Below, piece by piece: positions 16,674 to 26,468 of a stretch of 64,000 bases of DNA. A program made the translations under genes and the position numbers. Position 1 is the first letter of the stretch. Each line of letters opens with the position of its first letter. The notes under the pieces were generated by a model that was given only the letters and a program-made list of their open reading frames with translations, was not told the origin of the DNA and made no database searches. Source of the stretch: Variovorax sp. PAMC28562 (GTDB lineage Bacteria; Pseudomonadota; Gammaproteobacteria; Burkholderiales; Burkholderiaceae_C); assembly GCF_014303735.1 (NCBI RefSeq), contig NZ_CP060296.1, positions 1,189,501 to 1,253,500 on the forward strand, given 5' to 3'.

Positions 16674-19013
16674 ATGGTTCCGATTCGCAAGCTTTTGAAA
16701 TGGACTGCCGTTACTGTGGCGGCCGGCGCGGTGTCGCTGCTGCTCGTGGGCGGTGTCGCGCTGGCCGTGATCTATCCCAAGCTCCCGGACGTATCGTCGC
16801 TGTCCGACTACCGGCCGAAGCTGCCGCTGCGCATCTTCTCGGCCGAAGGCACGCTGATCGGCGAATTCGGCGAAGAGCGACGCACGCTGACGCCGATCGC
16901 GTCTATTCCCAAGTCGATGAAAGACGCGGTGCTCGCGGTGGAAGACGCGCGCTTCTACGAGCACGGCGGCGTCGATTCGCTCGGCCTGATGCGCGCGGTG
17001 CTAGCCAATCTACGAGGCGGCATGCGCCAAGGCGCTTCCACCATCACGCAGCAGGTGGCGCGCAACGTCTATCTGAGCTCCGAACGCACGCTGAGCCGCA
17101 AGGTCTATGAGGCGCTGCTCGCCTTCAAGCTGGAGAGTCGATTGAGCAAGGACCAGATCCTCGAGATCTACCTGAACCAGATCTACCTCGGTAACCGGGC
17201 CTATGGCTTCGCGGCCGCGTCGGAGGTCTACTTCGGCAAGCCCCTGCAGGACATCACGGTGGCCGAAGCCGCGATGCTGGCCGGCCTGCCGAAGTCGCCC
17301 GGCACCGCCAACCCGATCAACAGCCCGACGCGCGCGCGTGCGCGGCAGCTCCATGTGATCGACCGCATGAAGGACACCGGCTTCATCACCGCTGCACAAG
17401 CCGATGAGGCGAGGCAGGAGCCGCTGCATCTGCGCGATGCGTCGGACCCGAACCGGCCGCACGCCGAATACGTGGCCGAGACGGTGCGGCAACTCATGTA
17501 CGCGCAGTACGGCGACAGCATCTACACGCGCGGCCTGTCGGTGCAGACCACGCTGGTGGCGGCCGATCAGCAGGCGGCGTATCGCTCGTTGCGCAAGGGC
17601 ATCATGGACTACGAGCGACGCCAGACATACCGCGGCCCCGAGGCTTTCGTCGATTTGCCAGACGACCCCAAGGCGCTCGACGATGCGGTCGACGACGCAT
17701 TGGCCGATCACCCGGACAACGACGACGTGATGTCCGCCGTGGTGCTCACCGCGGCACCGAAGTTGGTGACTGCGGTGCGCGGCAACGGCGACATCCTGCA
17801 GATCACGGGCGATGGCCTGCGGCTCGGCCAGCTCGGTCTTTCCGACAAGGCCGGCCCCAACATCAAGGTGCGCCGCGGCGCGGTGATCCGCGTCATGAAG
17901 GCGCCACGCAACACGTGGGAGATGGCGCAGCTGCCCGAGGTCGAAGGTGCGTTCGTCGCAGTCGATCCACGCGATGGCGCGATCAAGGCGATGGTCGGTG
18001 GCTTCGACTTCGGCAAGAGCAAGATGAACCGCGTGACGCAGGCGTGGCGCCAGCCAGGCTCGAGCTTCAAGCCCTTCATCTATTCAGCCGCACTCGAGAA
18101 AGGTTTTACGCCGGTGACCTTGGTCAACGATGCGCCGCTCTTCTTCGATGCGGCCACCATCGGCGGCCAGCCGTGGGAGCCGAAGAATTTCGAAGGCACC
18201 TACGACGGTCCCATGTCGTTGCGGCATGCGCTGCAGGAGTCGAAGAACCTGGTGACGATTCGCGTGCTGCAGTCGATCGGCACGGCGTACGCGCAAGACT
18301 GGATCACGCGCTTCGGCTTCGACAAGGACAAGCATCCGGCGTACCTGCCGATGGGTCTGGGTGCGGGCTCGGTGACGCCGATGCAGATGGCGACCGCCTA
18401 CTCGGTGTTCGCCAACGGTGGCCACCGTGTCGATCCGCACCTGGTGGTGCGCGTGACCGATCGTGATGGCAAGGTGCTGAGCGAAGTGAAGCCACCGGTG
18501 CTCGACGAGAGCAACCGCGCCATTCCGGAGCGCAATGCCTATCTGATGGACAGCTTGCTGCAGAGCGTGATGAAAAGCGGCACCGGCGCCAAGGCCTATC
18601 AAGCACTGAAGCGCGACGACATCTACGGCAAGACGGGCACGACCAACGATTCGGTCGACACTTGGTTCGCGGCGTTCCAGCCGACGATGGTCGGCATCGC
18701 ATGGGTCGGCTACGACACGCCGCGCAAGCTCGGTGTGCGCGGCGAGACCGGCGGCAGCCTGAGCTTGCCGATCTGGGTCGGCTACATGCAGGCCGCGCTC
18801 AAAGGTGTGAAGGTCGCTGAAGTTCCCGAGCCGCCGGGGCTGATGCACGCGGACGGCGAGGTGTTCTTCGACGACTACGGGCCGGGGCGCGGCGTGGCGA
18901 GCCTGGGTCTGGATGCGAACCCGACTGCACCAGCGGAAACCTTGGCGGGGGAGCAGGTCGCACCGGTTGCGCCCGTCGAGGAGCGCAACCGGATTCTCGA
19001 CATGTTCAAGTGA
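16674..19013 (+). CDS. mrcA: Penicillin-binding protein 1A (bifunctional peptidoglycan synthase)
   Basis: A 779-residue class A PBP. After one membrane helix (about 12-34), the GT51 domain holds catalytic Glu90 (AVEDARFYEH) and GASTITQQVARN; the transpeptidase domain has SxxK at Ser463 (GSSFK), SKN at 523-525 and KTG at 653-655, all intact. An OB-like insert is expected between the two domains (about 320-420). It polymerises and cross-links peptidoglycan in the periplasm. It sits between creD and the convergent creC, and its stop overlaps the creC stop by eight bases, with no room for a terminator. Confidence 0.92.
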   Translation: MVPIRKLLKWTAVTVAAGAVSLLLVGGVALAVIYPKLPDVSSLSDYRPKLPLRIFSAEGTLIGEFGEERRTLTPIASIPKSMKDAVLAVEDARFYEHGGVDSLGLMRAVLANLRGGMRQGASTITQQVARNVYLSSERTLSRKVYEALLAFKLESRLSKDQILEIYLNQIYLGNRAYGFAAASEVYFGKPLQDITVAEAAMLAGLPKSPGTANPINSPTRARARQLHVIDRMKDTGFITAAQADEARQEPLHLRDASDPNRPHAEYVAETVRQLMYAQYGDSIYTRGLSVQTTLVAADQQAAYRSLRKGIMDYERRQTYRGPEAFVDLPDDPKALDDAVDDALADHPDNDDVMSAVVLTAAPKLVTAVRGNGDILQITGDGLRLGQLGLSDKAGPNIKVRRGAVIRVMKAPRNTWEMAQLPEVEGAFVAVDPRDGAIKAMVGGFDFGKSKMNRVTQAWRQPGSSFKPFIYSAALEKGFTPVTLVNDAPLFFDAATIGGQPWEPKNFEGTYDGPMSLRHALQESKNLVTIRVLQSIGTAYAQDWITRFGFDKDKHPAYLPMGLGAGSVTPMQMATAYSVFANGGHRVDPHLVVRVTDRDGKVLSEVKPPVLDESNRAIPERNAYLMDSLLQSVMKSGTGAKAYQALKRDDIYGKTGTTNDSVDTWFAAFQPTMVGIAWVGYDTPRKLGVRGETGGSLSLPIWVGYMQAALKGVKVAEVPEPPGLMHADGEVFFDDYGPGRGVASLGLDANPTAPAETLAGEQVAPVAPVEERNRILDMFK

Positions 19014-20481
19014 CGGTTCGATTCGTGTCCCTCGCCAGATAAGACAGCGGCAACGTCAACGTCGCAATCGCCCCGCCGCCCTTCGCATTCGTCAGCTCGA
19101 TGCGGCCACCGTGCAACGCGGTGATCTCCTTGACGAAGGCCAGTCCGAGGCCGGTGCTCTTCTTCAGCGTGTGCGGACGCGCCAGCGAATAGAACTTCTC
19201 GAACACCTTGGATTGCGCGTAGTCGGGGATGCCCGCCCCGTGATCGCGTACGGTGACGACAACGTTGCGGCTCGCTACACGCAGTGCGAGCGTGACCCCT
19301 GCGCCGTCAGGCGAAAAATCGATCGCGTTCGCGAGCAGGTTGCTCACGGCCTGCTGCAAAAGGAACCGATCGCCGTCGCAATACAACTCACCGAGGTCTT
19401 CTCGCGGACCGTCGACCTGCACTGTGATGCCGCGCGCCGCAGCGCTGGTGCCGGCGCTGTCGGCCACCTCGCGCAGCAGCACGCCGAGCGCGACCGGCTC
19501 GGTACGGTCCAGCACGCGGCGTGTCTCCAGCGCGGTGAGCTCCATCATGCGGTCGACGATCTGCTGGATGCGCTCGGTCTCTTGCGCGATGTTGCCGAGG
19601 AAGCGCTCGCGTTCGGCCTCGGGCATGCTGCTTTCCTGCATCAGCTCGGCCGCACCGCGAATCGCCGAGAGCGGGCTCTTGATCTCGTGGGTGAAGGTCT
19701 GAACGTAGTCGGCGACATAGTTGCGGCCGGTGAGGGCGTCGCGCATTTCTCCGAACGCGCCGCGCACCATGACGATGGCGCGCCGCACCATGCGCACCGG
19801 ATGAAAGCCGCGCTGCGTGCGCAGCCATGCAATGTAGTCGGCGGTGAGGCCGAAGGGTCGCACCAGCCACACCGAGAGGATGAGCGTGAAGAGCAGCAGC
19901 GCCGCGGCCGATCCGGCACCGACCCACAAGGTGCGCGCCCGCGCGTCCTCGATGAACTGGCCGAAGCTCTGCACCGGCTTGCCAAGGCTGACGACGCCGA
20001 CGATCTCGTTGTTCCAGCGGATCGGCGCGCCGACGTACATCACCGAGGTGCGCGGATCGCTCTCGACGTCGCGTGAGGTGCGGGCGCCGTAGAGGCCGGC
20101 GAGCGACTTCGTCACGTCGTTCCATTGCGAGTAGTCGGCGCCCTGGTTGCGCCCGAGCGAATCGAACAGCACTCGGCCGTTGCGGTCGGTCACGTAGGCG
20201 CGCAACTCGACGCGGCTCTTGTGCAGGTTGTAGATCTGCGCGGAGAACTCGCGCGCGTAGACCGATTTGAAGATGGGGTCGAGCCGGGCCGGATTGATGG
20301 CACCGGCGATTACGTCCTGCTCCACCATGCTGGCCATGAGCTGCGTCGTGTCGACCAACGACTCTTCGGCCGACTCGCGGTAGCGCGGATTGATATCGAG
20401 CACCACACGATACAGCAGGAACGCGATGCCCGCGCTGTAGATCAGCAGGACGCCGATGAAGATACGGGTTCTCCGGCTCAC
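19006..20481 (-). CDS. creC: Sensor histidine kinase CreC
   Basis: A 491-residue membrane kinase. Two helices (about 7-29 and 186-207) flank a periplasmic sensor with VTDRNGRVLFDSLG, GADYSQWNDV and SVMYVGAPI, segments closely like Escherichia coli CreC. A HAMP-like region, the H-box FTHEIKSP (His265), N-box NLLANAIDF and G-boxes DHGAGIP and STGLGLAFV follow. It phosphorylates CreB, probably in response to envelope or metabolic stress. It starts with GTG four bases after the creB stop, so the two are cotranscribed. Confidence 0.9.
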   Translation of the reverse strand: MSRRTRIFIGVLLIYSAGIAFLLYRVVLDINPRYRESAEESLVDTTQLMASMVEQDVIAGAINPARLDPIFKSVYAREFSAQIYNLHKSRVELRAYVTDRNGRVLFDSLGRNQGADYSQWNDVTKSLAGLYGARTSRDVESDPRTSVMYVGAPIRWNNEIVGVVSLGKPVQSFGQFIEDARARTLWVGAGSAAALLLFTLILSVWLVRPFGLTADYIAWLRTQRGFHPVRMVRRAIVMVRGAFGEMRDALTGRNYVADYVQTFTHEIKSPLSAIRGAAELMQESSMPEAERERFLGNIAQETERIQQIVDRMMELTALETRRVLDRTEPVALGVLLREVADSAGTSAAARGITVQVDGPREDLGELYCDGDRFLLQQAVSNLLANAIDFSPDGAGVTLALRVASRNVVVTVRDHGAGIPDYAQSKVFEKFYSLARPHTLKKSTGLGLAFVKEITALHGGRIELTNAKGGGAIATLTLPLSYLARDTNRTVT

Positions 20482-20485
20482 GCGC

Positions 20486-21340
20486 TCAAACCGGTGTAGG
20501 CGGCAGGTCTTCGTTCAACGCATAGCCGGTGCCGCGCAGCGTGCGGATCGGCTCGACGTCGGGCGCGATCGCCTTGAGCTTGGCACGCAAGGTCTTGACG
20601 TGCGCATCGACCGTGCGGTCGAAGCTGTCGCTGGCGTCGTCCCACACGTGCTGCAGCAACTCGTCGCGCGTGAAGACGCGGCCGGGCCGCTGCACCAGCA
20701 GGCGCAGCAGGCCGTACTCGTAGCGCGAGAGTTCGAGCGGGCGGCCGTAGTAGCGGATTTGCATGCGCTCGGCGTCGAGGGCGAAAGGTGTCTTGCCGAC
20801 GACGACAGGCGTAATCGCTGCGGGCGATGCGATGGTCGGTGCAATGGTCGGTGAAAGAGGAGCGGCTGCCGTTGTGGCCGTGGGCGCAACGCCCACATGC
20901 CGCACGCTGCGCCGCAACACGGTCCGCACCCGTGCCACCAGTTCTCGTGGCGAAAAAGGTTTGGCGATGTAGTCGTCGGCACCCAATTCGAGCCCGACCA
21001 CGCGGTCGATTTCGTCGCTGCGCGCGGTCAGGAAAATCATCGGCACTTCGGGTGCGCCGGTGCTTTGCGTGATGGCCTGCAACCGCTTGAAGAGCTCGAA
21101 GCCGTTGAGGTCGGGCAGGCCGATGTCGAGGATTGCCAGGGCTGGCGGCTGCGCGGTGAATTGCGCGATGGCTTCTTGCGCCGTGGCACACCACACCGGC
21201 TCGAAGCCATCGGACTTGAGTACGTACTGCAGTGTGTCGGCAATGCCCGATTCGTCTTCCGCGATCAGGATGCGCAGTTTGGATGACGCCGATGGCGGCG
21301 TTGGAATCGATGGCGGATGCGGGGATGACATGCCCGGCAT
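20486..21340 (-). CDS. creB: Response regulator CreB (OmpR family)
   Basis: A 284-residue regulator: receiver domain (about 22-140) with phospho-acceptor Asp72 in ALAILDIGLP, then an unusually long Ala/Pro/Thr linker (about 150-190), then a winged-helix DNA-binding domain ending RTLRGTGYAL. OmpR-family proteins are usually about 230 residues; the extra length is the N-terminal tail and the linker. The ATG at 21340 keeps it clear of the cueR-like gene (stop at 21417); another ATG at 21331 is possible. It is expected to bind the cre-tags at 15136-15184. Confidence 0.86.
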   Translation of the reverse strand: MPGMSSPHPPSIPTPPSASSKLRILIAEDESGIADTLQYVLKSDGFEPVWCATAQEAIAQFTAQPPALAILDIGLPDLNGFELFKRLQAITQSTGAPEVPMIFLTARSDEIDRVVGLELGADDYIAKPFSPRELVARVRTVLRRSVRHVGVAPTATTAAAPLSPTIAPTIASPAAITPVVVGKTPFALDAERMQIRYYGRPLELSRYEYGLLRLLVQRPGRVFTRDELLQHVWDDASDSFDRTVDAHVKTLRAKLKAIAPDVEPIRTLRGTGYALNEDLPPTPV

Positions 21341-21416
21341 CGTAGCCGCGCCTTCGCGGCCTGCGCTCACCGGGTCGGGTAGCTGCGTCAGGCGCTCGTC
21401 TCCAATCCGAAAGTGT

Positions 21417-21839
21417 TCAGGCCGACCCAGCAAGGTCTTCAAGGATCGGGCAATCGGGCCGCGCATCGCCATGGCAGCAATGCACCAGATGCGCCAGCGT
21501 GCTGCGCATGGCCTGCATGTCGACGATGCGCTGTTCGAGTTCGTTCAGGTGCTGCTGTGCGATGCGCTTGACACTGGCACTGGCCCGACGGCGGTTGTGC
21601 CACAGACCGACCAGCTCGCCTATCTCGCCCATCGAAAAACCGAGATCACGCGCCCGCTTGATGAAGCGCAGGCTGTGCACATCGGCATCGCTGTATTGTC
21701 GGTAACCGCTGTCGGTGCGTGCGACTGAAGGCAGCAATCCGAGACCTTCGTAGTGCCGCACCATGCGTGCCGACACGCCGGAGCGCCGCGCTGCTTCTCC
21801 TATCGCGACATGGACCGGGCTGATGTCGGCGCTGCGCAC
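21417..21839 (-). CDS. cueR: Copper-responsive MerR-family regulator, CueR-like
   Basis: A 140-residue MerR-type activator: N-terminal winged helix (IGEAARRSGVSARMVRHYEGLGLL), dimerisation helix and a C-terminal metal loop CHGDARPDCPIL, with Cys122 and Cys130 spaced exactly as the Cu(I) ligands of CueR. It starts with GTG directly after the copZ TAG stop, indicating translational coupling. It should activate the copZ and copA promoters on either side of 22075-22157 by twisting their 19-base spacers when Cu(I) binds. Confidence 0.87.
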   Translation of the reverse strand: MRSADISPVHVAIGEAARRSGVSARMVRHYEGLGLLPSVARTDSGYRQYSDADVHSLRFIKRARDLGFSMGEIGELVGLWHNRRRASASVKRIAQQHLNELEQRIVDMQAMRSTLAHLVHCCHGDARPDCPILEDLAGSA

Positions 21840-22034
21840 CTATTGCACCCGGTAGCCGGCGTTTTCGATGGCGGCAACGATGTCCTGGCGCGGCTGCAGG
21901 CTCAGCACGTCGACATGGCCGGTCTCGAGATCGACGGTCACTTGCGCTTCAGGATCGACGGCCTGCACCGCGTTTTGCACCGTGCTCACGCAGTGTCCGC
22001 AGCTCATGCCGGTGACGTTGAATTTCTGACTCAT
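21840..22034 (-). CDS. copZ: Copper chaperone, heavy-metal-associated domain protein
   Basis: A 64-residue single HMA domain protein with the metal-binding motif GMSCGHC (about residues 9-15) and the usual beta-alpha-beta-beta-alpha-beta length. It carries Cu(I) in the cytoplasm to the exporter CopA. AGGAG seven bases before the ATG at 22034 decides the start; a longer in-frame start would add 19 unconserved residues. It abuts cueR downstream and is divergent from copA. Confidence 0.88.
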   Translation of the reverse strand: MSQKFNVTGMSCGHCVSTVQNAVQAVDPEAQVTVDLETGHVDVLSLQPRQDIVAAIENAGYRVQ

Positions 22035-22074
22035 CTTGATGCTCCTTTGGATTCGACGATTGAACAGAACTCCG

Positions 22075-22105
22075 AGTTTGAACCTTCTCACGATGTCAAT
22101 GTCCA
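22075..22105 (-). promoter_or_regulatory. CueR-type promoter of copZ-cueR
   Basis: On the minus strand TGGACA (-35, 22105-22100), a 19-base spacer and CAAACT (-10, 22080-22075). The spacer holds the dyad ACATTGACATCGTGAGAAGGT, which lines up base for base with the Escherichia coli copA operator, including the GAAGGTT right half. The overlong spacer is typical of MerR-activated promoters. Predicted leader is about 35 bases. Confidence 0.6.
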
Positions 22106-22126
22106 GCGCAGGGTCTCATTTGCAAC

Positions 22127-22157
22127 TTGACCTTGCCATGGTGTGAGGCTTTAGTCT
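22127..22157 (+). promoter_or_regulatory. CueR-type promoter of copA
   Basis: TTGACC (-35) and TAGTCT (-10) separated by 19 bases containing TTGCCATGGTGTGAGGCTT. The left half TTGACCTT equals that of the Escherichia coli copA promoter; the right half is weaker. The predicted transcription start falls at about 22164, on the copA start codon itself. Confidence 0.5.
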
Positions 22158-22163
22158 CCGGGC

Positions 22164-24452
22164 ATGGATTCTTCGATGGCTACCCCGGCTCCCTCGCAAA
22201 CCTTCGACATCGCCATCGGCGGCATGACCTGCGCGTCGTGCGTCGCGCGCGTCGAGAAAGCGCTCGATCGGGTGCCCGGCGTGCTCAGTGCCAGCGTCAA
22301 TCTCGCGACGGAGTCGGCGAGGGTGGTCGCCTCGTCGTTGCCCTCGGGAGTCGGCGAGCTCGATGCATTGTTGCGACGGGCGGTGCGTTCTGCCGGCTAC
22401 GAGCCGCGCTCGGCGAAAGCGGCCGCTGCGCTGTCCGACGCGGCGGCGGCATCGCCCTGGCAAGGCTTCGCGCCGATCGCGCTGGGCATGTTGTTGTCGG
22501 CGCCGTTGCTGGCACCCATGCTGTTCATGCCTTTCGGCATCGACCTCATGCTGCCGGCGTGGGCGCAGCTGTTGCTGGCTGCGCCGGTGCAGTTCTATCT
22601 GGGCGCTCGCTTCTATCGCGCAGGCTGGCATGCGGTGCTCGCGCGCTCCGGCAACATGGACTTGCTGGTCGCACTCGGCACCAGCGCGGCATTTGGACTG
22701 TCGCTGTGGTTGTGGTGGCGCGGCGTGCCGCATCTGTACTTCGAGGCATCGGCCGTGGTCATCACGCTGGTGCTGCTCGGCAAGTGGCTGGAGGCGCGTG
22801 CCAAGCGGCAGGCGACGTCTGCCATTCGTGCGCTGCAGCAGTTGCGGCCCGAGACAGCGCATCTGCTCGCGGAGCCCGGCACGCGCGGTGGCCGGATTGT
22901 CGAGAGCGACGTACCGCTCGCAGAGGTCATGAAGGGTGATTGTCTTGCGGTACGTTCCGGCGAGCGCGTTCCGGCCGATGCACGCGTGCTCGAAGGCGAG
23001 TCGGAGGTCGACGAAGCGATGCTCACCGGCGAGCCTCTGCCAGTGCCCAAGCGGCCCGGAGATTCGCTGACCGGCGGCTCGATCAACGGCGATGGTCGGC
23101 TGGTGATCGAAGTGCGCGCCGTCGGTGCCGAGAGCGTGCTGGCGCGAATCATTCGGCTGGTCGAGGACGCGCAGGCGGCCAAGGCGCCGATTCAGCGACT
23201 GGTCGATCGGATCGCCGCGGTCTTCGTGCCGGTGGTGTTGCTCATCGCGCTGGCAACGCTCGCAGGCTGGATGCTGCATGGAAGTGGCGTGGAGATCGCG
23301 ATGATCCACGCGGTCGCGGTGCTGGTGATCGCCTGCCCGTGCGCGCTTGGCCTGGCGACGCCCGTCGCTGTGATGGCCGGCACCGGCATGGCGGCGAAGC
23401 GGGGCATCCTGGTGAAGGATGCGAGTGCGCTCGAGATGGCGCGCCGTGTCGACACGGTGGCGTTCGACAAGACCGGCACGTTGACGTTGGGGCGGCCCGT
23501 GCTGACTGCGCTGGCGTCGCTCGAAGCGGGCAAGGGCGCATCCACTGCAGACGGCATTGCACAAGACGAAGCAGCATGGCTGGCCATCGCTGCGGGCCTG
23601 CAAGGCGGCAACGCGCATCCGCTTGCGCGCGCCGTGACCGATGCCGCTTCGCGGCGCGGCATGACGGCGTATGCGCTCGATGGGCTCAGGTCATGGCCAG
23701 GTCGCGGTGTGCGTGGCGACGTCGCCGGTCAGAGTTGGGCCCTTGCCAGCCTGCGCTGGTGTGCGGAGCTCGGTGTGGCGGTCGATGCGACCGCGCTCGA
23801 GCGGTTGCACTCACACGGCGCCACCGTGTCGGCGCTGCTGCGCTTCGATGCCAGCGACGCGGCCCAGGCCGTCGCGTTGCTGGCCTTCACCGACGAGCCC
23901 AAGCCGCATGCTGCCGAGGCCATCGCCACGCTGCATGGGCGGGGCCTGCGTGTGGTCATGATTTCGGGTGACAACGCGCAGGCCGCGCATGCCATGGCAG
24001 CACGGCTGGGCATCGCAGCCGATGACGTCTTCGCCGACGTATTGCCGGCCGACAAGGCCGCGCAAGTCACCGCGCTGAAGCAAGGCGGCCATGTCGTTGC
24101 GATGGTCGGCGACGGCGTCAACGATGCGCCGGCGCTTGCCGCCGCGGATGTCGGTATCGCGATGGCAAACCCGGACGGCGGTACCGACGTCGCCATGGAA
24201 GCCGCCGGCATCACGCTGATGCGCGGCGATCTCGCCTTGGTGGCCGAGGCGCTCGACGTGTCGGCGCGCACCGTGGCCAAGATCCGGCAGAACCTGTTTT
24301 GGGCCTTCGCCTACAACGTGGCCGGCATCCCGCTCGCTGCCTTCGGCTTGCTGAGCCCGGTGGTGGCGGGGGCGGCGATGGCGGCTTCGAGCCTGAGCGT
24401 GATGGCGAATGCGCTGTTGCTCAAGCGCGAAGGTCGTCGCAGCGGTCGATAG
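22164..24452 (+). CDS. copA: Cu(I)-exporting P1B-type ATPase
   Basis: A 762-residue heavy-metal P-type ATPase with one N-terminal HMA domain (GMTCASC, 20-26), eight membrane helices, transmembrane metal site Cys391-Pro-Cys393, phosphorylation motif DKTGT (Asp435), an HP motif (GNAHPL) and hinge [10 protein letters not shown]. These mark a P1B-1 Cu(I) exporter that pumps copper from cytoplasm to periplasm. Start: ATG at 22164 lies almost at the predicted transcription start, so the message may be leaderless, or translation may begin at the ATG at 22176. Divergent from copZ-cueR. Confidence 0.92.
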   Translation: MDSSMATPAPSQTFDIAIGGMTCASCVARVEKALDRVPGVLSASVNLATESARVVASSLPSGVGELDALLRRAVRSAGYEPRSAKAAAALSDAAAASPWQGFAPIALGMLLSAPLLAPMLFMPFGIDLMLPAWAQLLLAAPVQFYLGARFYRAGWHAVLARSGNMDLLVALGTSAAFGLSLWLWWRGVPHLYFEASAVVITLVLLGKWLEARAKRQATSAIRALQQLRPETAHLLAEPGTRGGRIVESDVPLAEVMKGDCLAVRSGERVPADARVLEGESEVDEAMLTGEPLPVPKRPGDSLTGGSINGDGRLVIEVRAVGAESVLARIIRLVEDAQAAKAPIQRLVDRIAAVFVPVVLLIALATLAGWMLHGSGVEIAMIHAVAVLVIACPCALGLATPVAVMAGTGMAAKRGILVKDASALEMARRVDTVAFDKTGTLTLGRPVLTALASLEAGKGASTADGIAQDEAAWLAIAAGLQGGNAHPLARAVTDAASRRGMTAYALDGLRSWPGRGVRGDVAGQSWALASLRWCAELGVAVDATALERLHSHGATVSALLRFDASDAAQAVALLAFTDEPKPHAAEAIATLHGRGLRVVMISGDNAQAAHAMAARLGIAADDVFADVLPADKAAQVTALKQGGHVVAMVGDGVNDAPALAAADVGIAMANPDGGTDVAMEAAGITLMRGDLALVAEALDVSARTVAKIRQNLFWAFAYNVAGIPLAAFGLLSPVVAGAAMAASSLSVMANALLLKREGRRSGR

Positions 24453-24466
24453 CGCGCAGGTCGGTT

Positions 24467-25321
24467 TCAGCGCACCGGCTGCAACTGCATCCGCACGCGG
24501 CGCGCCGCTTCTTCAGCTTTCGCGTCGTCGACTTCGCGCAGCACGTTGCCCACATCGACCGGGCCGGTCTGGCGCGCGAAGCGTCCGGTGAGCGGCGTCT
24601 CGACCTGTAGGGCGCCGCTTTCGTACAGGGACCAGATCTCGTCGCCGAAATTCGTCTTCAGCAACTCCGGCGCGAACTGCCCGAAGAAATTGCGCAGATT
24701 GGCGACGTCTCGCAGCAGCATGCGGTTGGCGTGGTTGTTGCCGGCCGCGTCGATCGCCTGCGGCAAGTCGATGATGACCGGGCCGTCGGCTGCCAGCAGC
24801 ACGTTGAACTCCGACAAGTCGCCGTGCACGACACCGGCGCACAGCATGCGCACGACTTCCTTCACGAGCGTCGCATGGTGTCCGCGCGCTTCGTCAGCGG
24901 TGAACACGCAGTCGTTGAGGCGCGGCGCGGCGTCGCCGTCGGCGTCAGTCACCAACTCCATCAGCAGCACGCCTTCGGCGAAGTTGTAGGGCGTGGGCAC
25001 GCGCACGCCGGCCGCGGCCAGGCGGTAGAGCGCGTCGACCTCGGCGCTTTGCCAGGCGGCTTCGGTGGCTTGCCGGCCGAACTTGGTGCCCTTGGCCATG
25101 GCGCGGGCCTGGCGCGAGTTCTTGACCTTGCGGTTCTCGGTGTAGTCGACGGCCTGGCGAAAGCTGCGGTTCGTCGCTTCCTTGTAGATCTTGGCGCAGC
25201 GCGTCTCGTCGCCACTGCGTACGACGTAGACCATCGCCTCTTTGCCGCTCATCAACTGGCGCACGACCGTGTCGATGAGGCCTTCGTCGACCAAAACCTG
25301 AAGTCTGGGAGGTGCTTTCAT
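24467..25321 (-). CDS. RIO1-like serine protein kinase
   Basis: A 284-residue protein of the bacterial RIO kinase family. Visible are the ATP-contacting lysine in RCAKIYKEA, the catalytic loop VVHGDLSEFNVLL and the metal-binding IIDLPQA segment, in RIO order and spacing. A roughly 25-residue N-terminal helical region precedes the kinase core. The bacterial substrates of such kinases are mostly unknown. The start at MKAPPRLQ is inferred from homology; no strong ribosome site is present. It converges with copA, 14 bases apart. Confidence 0.8.
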   Translation of the reverse strand: MKAPPRLQVLVDEGLIDTVVRQLMSGKEAMVYVVRSGDETRCAKIYKEATNRSFRQAVDYTENRKVKNSRQARAMAKGTKFGRQATEAAWQSAEVDALYRLAAAGVRVPTPYNFAEGVLLMELVTDADGDAAPRLNDCVFTADEARGHHATLVKEVVRMLCAGVVHGDLSEFNVLLAADGPVIIDLPQAIDAAGNNHANRMLLRDVANLRNFFGQFAPELLKTNFGDEIWSLYESGALQVETPLTGRFARQTGPVDVGNVLREVDDAKAEEAARRVRMQLQPVR

Positions 25322-25395
25322 CCGGCGTATTCTGCTCTGTACGCCAGCTCGGTTTCCCTTCTGGTTTCTTCTCAATCCTTCAACGGAGTCCTTTC

Positions 25396-26445
25396 ATGCG
25401 ACACAACCCTCTGGGCCGAACCGGCCTCTTCGTTTCTGAACTTTGCCTCGGCACGATGACCTTCGGTGGCAGCGACGGCATCTGGGGAAAGATCGGCGAC
25501 CTGCAGCAGAGCGATGCCGAGCGGCTGGTCGGCCAGGCGATCGACGGCGGTATCAATTTCATCGACACGGCCGATGTGTACGCGGGCGGACTGTCGGAAC
25601 AGATTACCGGTCAGGCGCTGAAGAACCTGAAGGTCCCGCGCGAGAACATCGTGGTCGCGACCAAGGTGTTCAGCGACGTGGGCAAGGGCCCCAATGCGCG
25701 TGGTGCGTCGCGTGGCCACATCATGGACGGCGTCAAGGCGAGCCTGAAGCGGATGCAGCTCGAGTACATCGACCTGTATCAAATTCATGGCTTCGATCCG
25801 GCTACGCCGATCGAGGAAACGGTGCGCGCGCTCGACCAGCTGGTGCGCCACGGCCATGTGCGCTATGTCGGCGTGTCGAATTGGGCCGCGTGGCAAATCG
25901 TCAAGGCGCTCGGCATCTCCGAGCGGCTCGGGCTGGCGCGCTTCGAGTCGCTGCAGGCGTACTACACAGTCGCCGGCCGCGATCTCGAACGCGAGATCGT
26001 GCCGATGCTGAAGAGCGAAGGCGTCGGCCTGATGGTGTGGAGCCCGCTGGCCGGCGGCCTGCTCAGCGGCAAGTTCGGCCGAGAGCAAAAAGGCGAAGCC
26101 GGCAGCCGCCGCGTCGAGTTCGACTTTCCGCCGGTGAACAAGGAGCGTGCCTGGGATTGCGTCGACGCGATGCGGCCGATCGCTGAAGCCAGAGGTGTGT
26201 CGGTGGCGCAGATCGCGCTGTCGTGGCTGCTGCATCAACCGCAAGTGACCAGCGTGATCCTCGGCGCCAAGCGACCCGATCAGCTGACCGACAACATGGC
26301 TGCAACGAAGGTGTCGTTGAGCGAGGACGAGCTGAAGAAGATCGGCGATGCCAGCGCACTGGCGCCTGAATATCCGGGGTGGATGTTCGAGCGGCAGGGG
26401 GAATTGCGGCGCGGGCAGATGGCGGAGCGGGCTGCGCCACGGTAA
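25396..26445 (+). CDS. Aldo/keto reductase
   Basis: A 349-residue NADPH-dependent aldo/keto reductase of the TIM-barrel type. The catalytic tetrad can be read as Asp and Tyr in FIDTADVYAGG, Lys in VVATKVF and His in YQIHGFD. The C-terminal SVILGAKRPDQLTDN segment binds the cofactor phosphate. Reduces carbonyl compounds; substrate unknown. GGAG nine bases upstream supports the ATG. Divergent from the RIO kinase gene, with 74 bases between starts. Confidence 0.88.
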   Translation: MRHNPLGRTGLFVSELCLGTMTFGGSDGIWGKIGDLQQSDAERLVGQAIDGGINFIDTADVYAGGLSEQITGQALKNLKVPRENIVVATKVFSDVGKGPNARGASRGHIMDGVKASLKRMQLEYIDLYQIHGFDPATPIEETVRALDQLVRHGHVRYVGVSNWAAWQIVKALGISERLGLARFESLQAYYTVAGRDLEREIVPMLKSEGVGLMVWSPLAGGLLSGKFGREQKGEAGSRRVEFDFPPVNKERAWDCVDAMRPIAEARGVSVAQIALSWLLHQPQVTSVILGAKRPDQLTDNMAATKVSLSEDELKKIGDASALAPEYPGWMFERQGELRRGQMAERAAPR

Positions 26446-26468
26446 GCGTGGAGTTGGCGCTCTTCGCG

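Noticed and set aside
19006..19030. tRNA-like GGTTCGATTC near the PBP1A stop
   Set aside because: No acceptor stem or other arms can be formed; it is coincidence within the overlapping gene ends.
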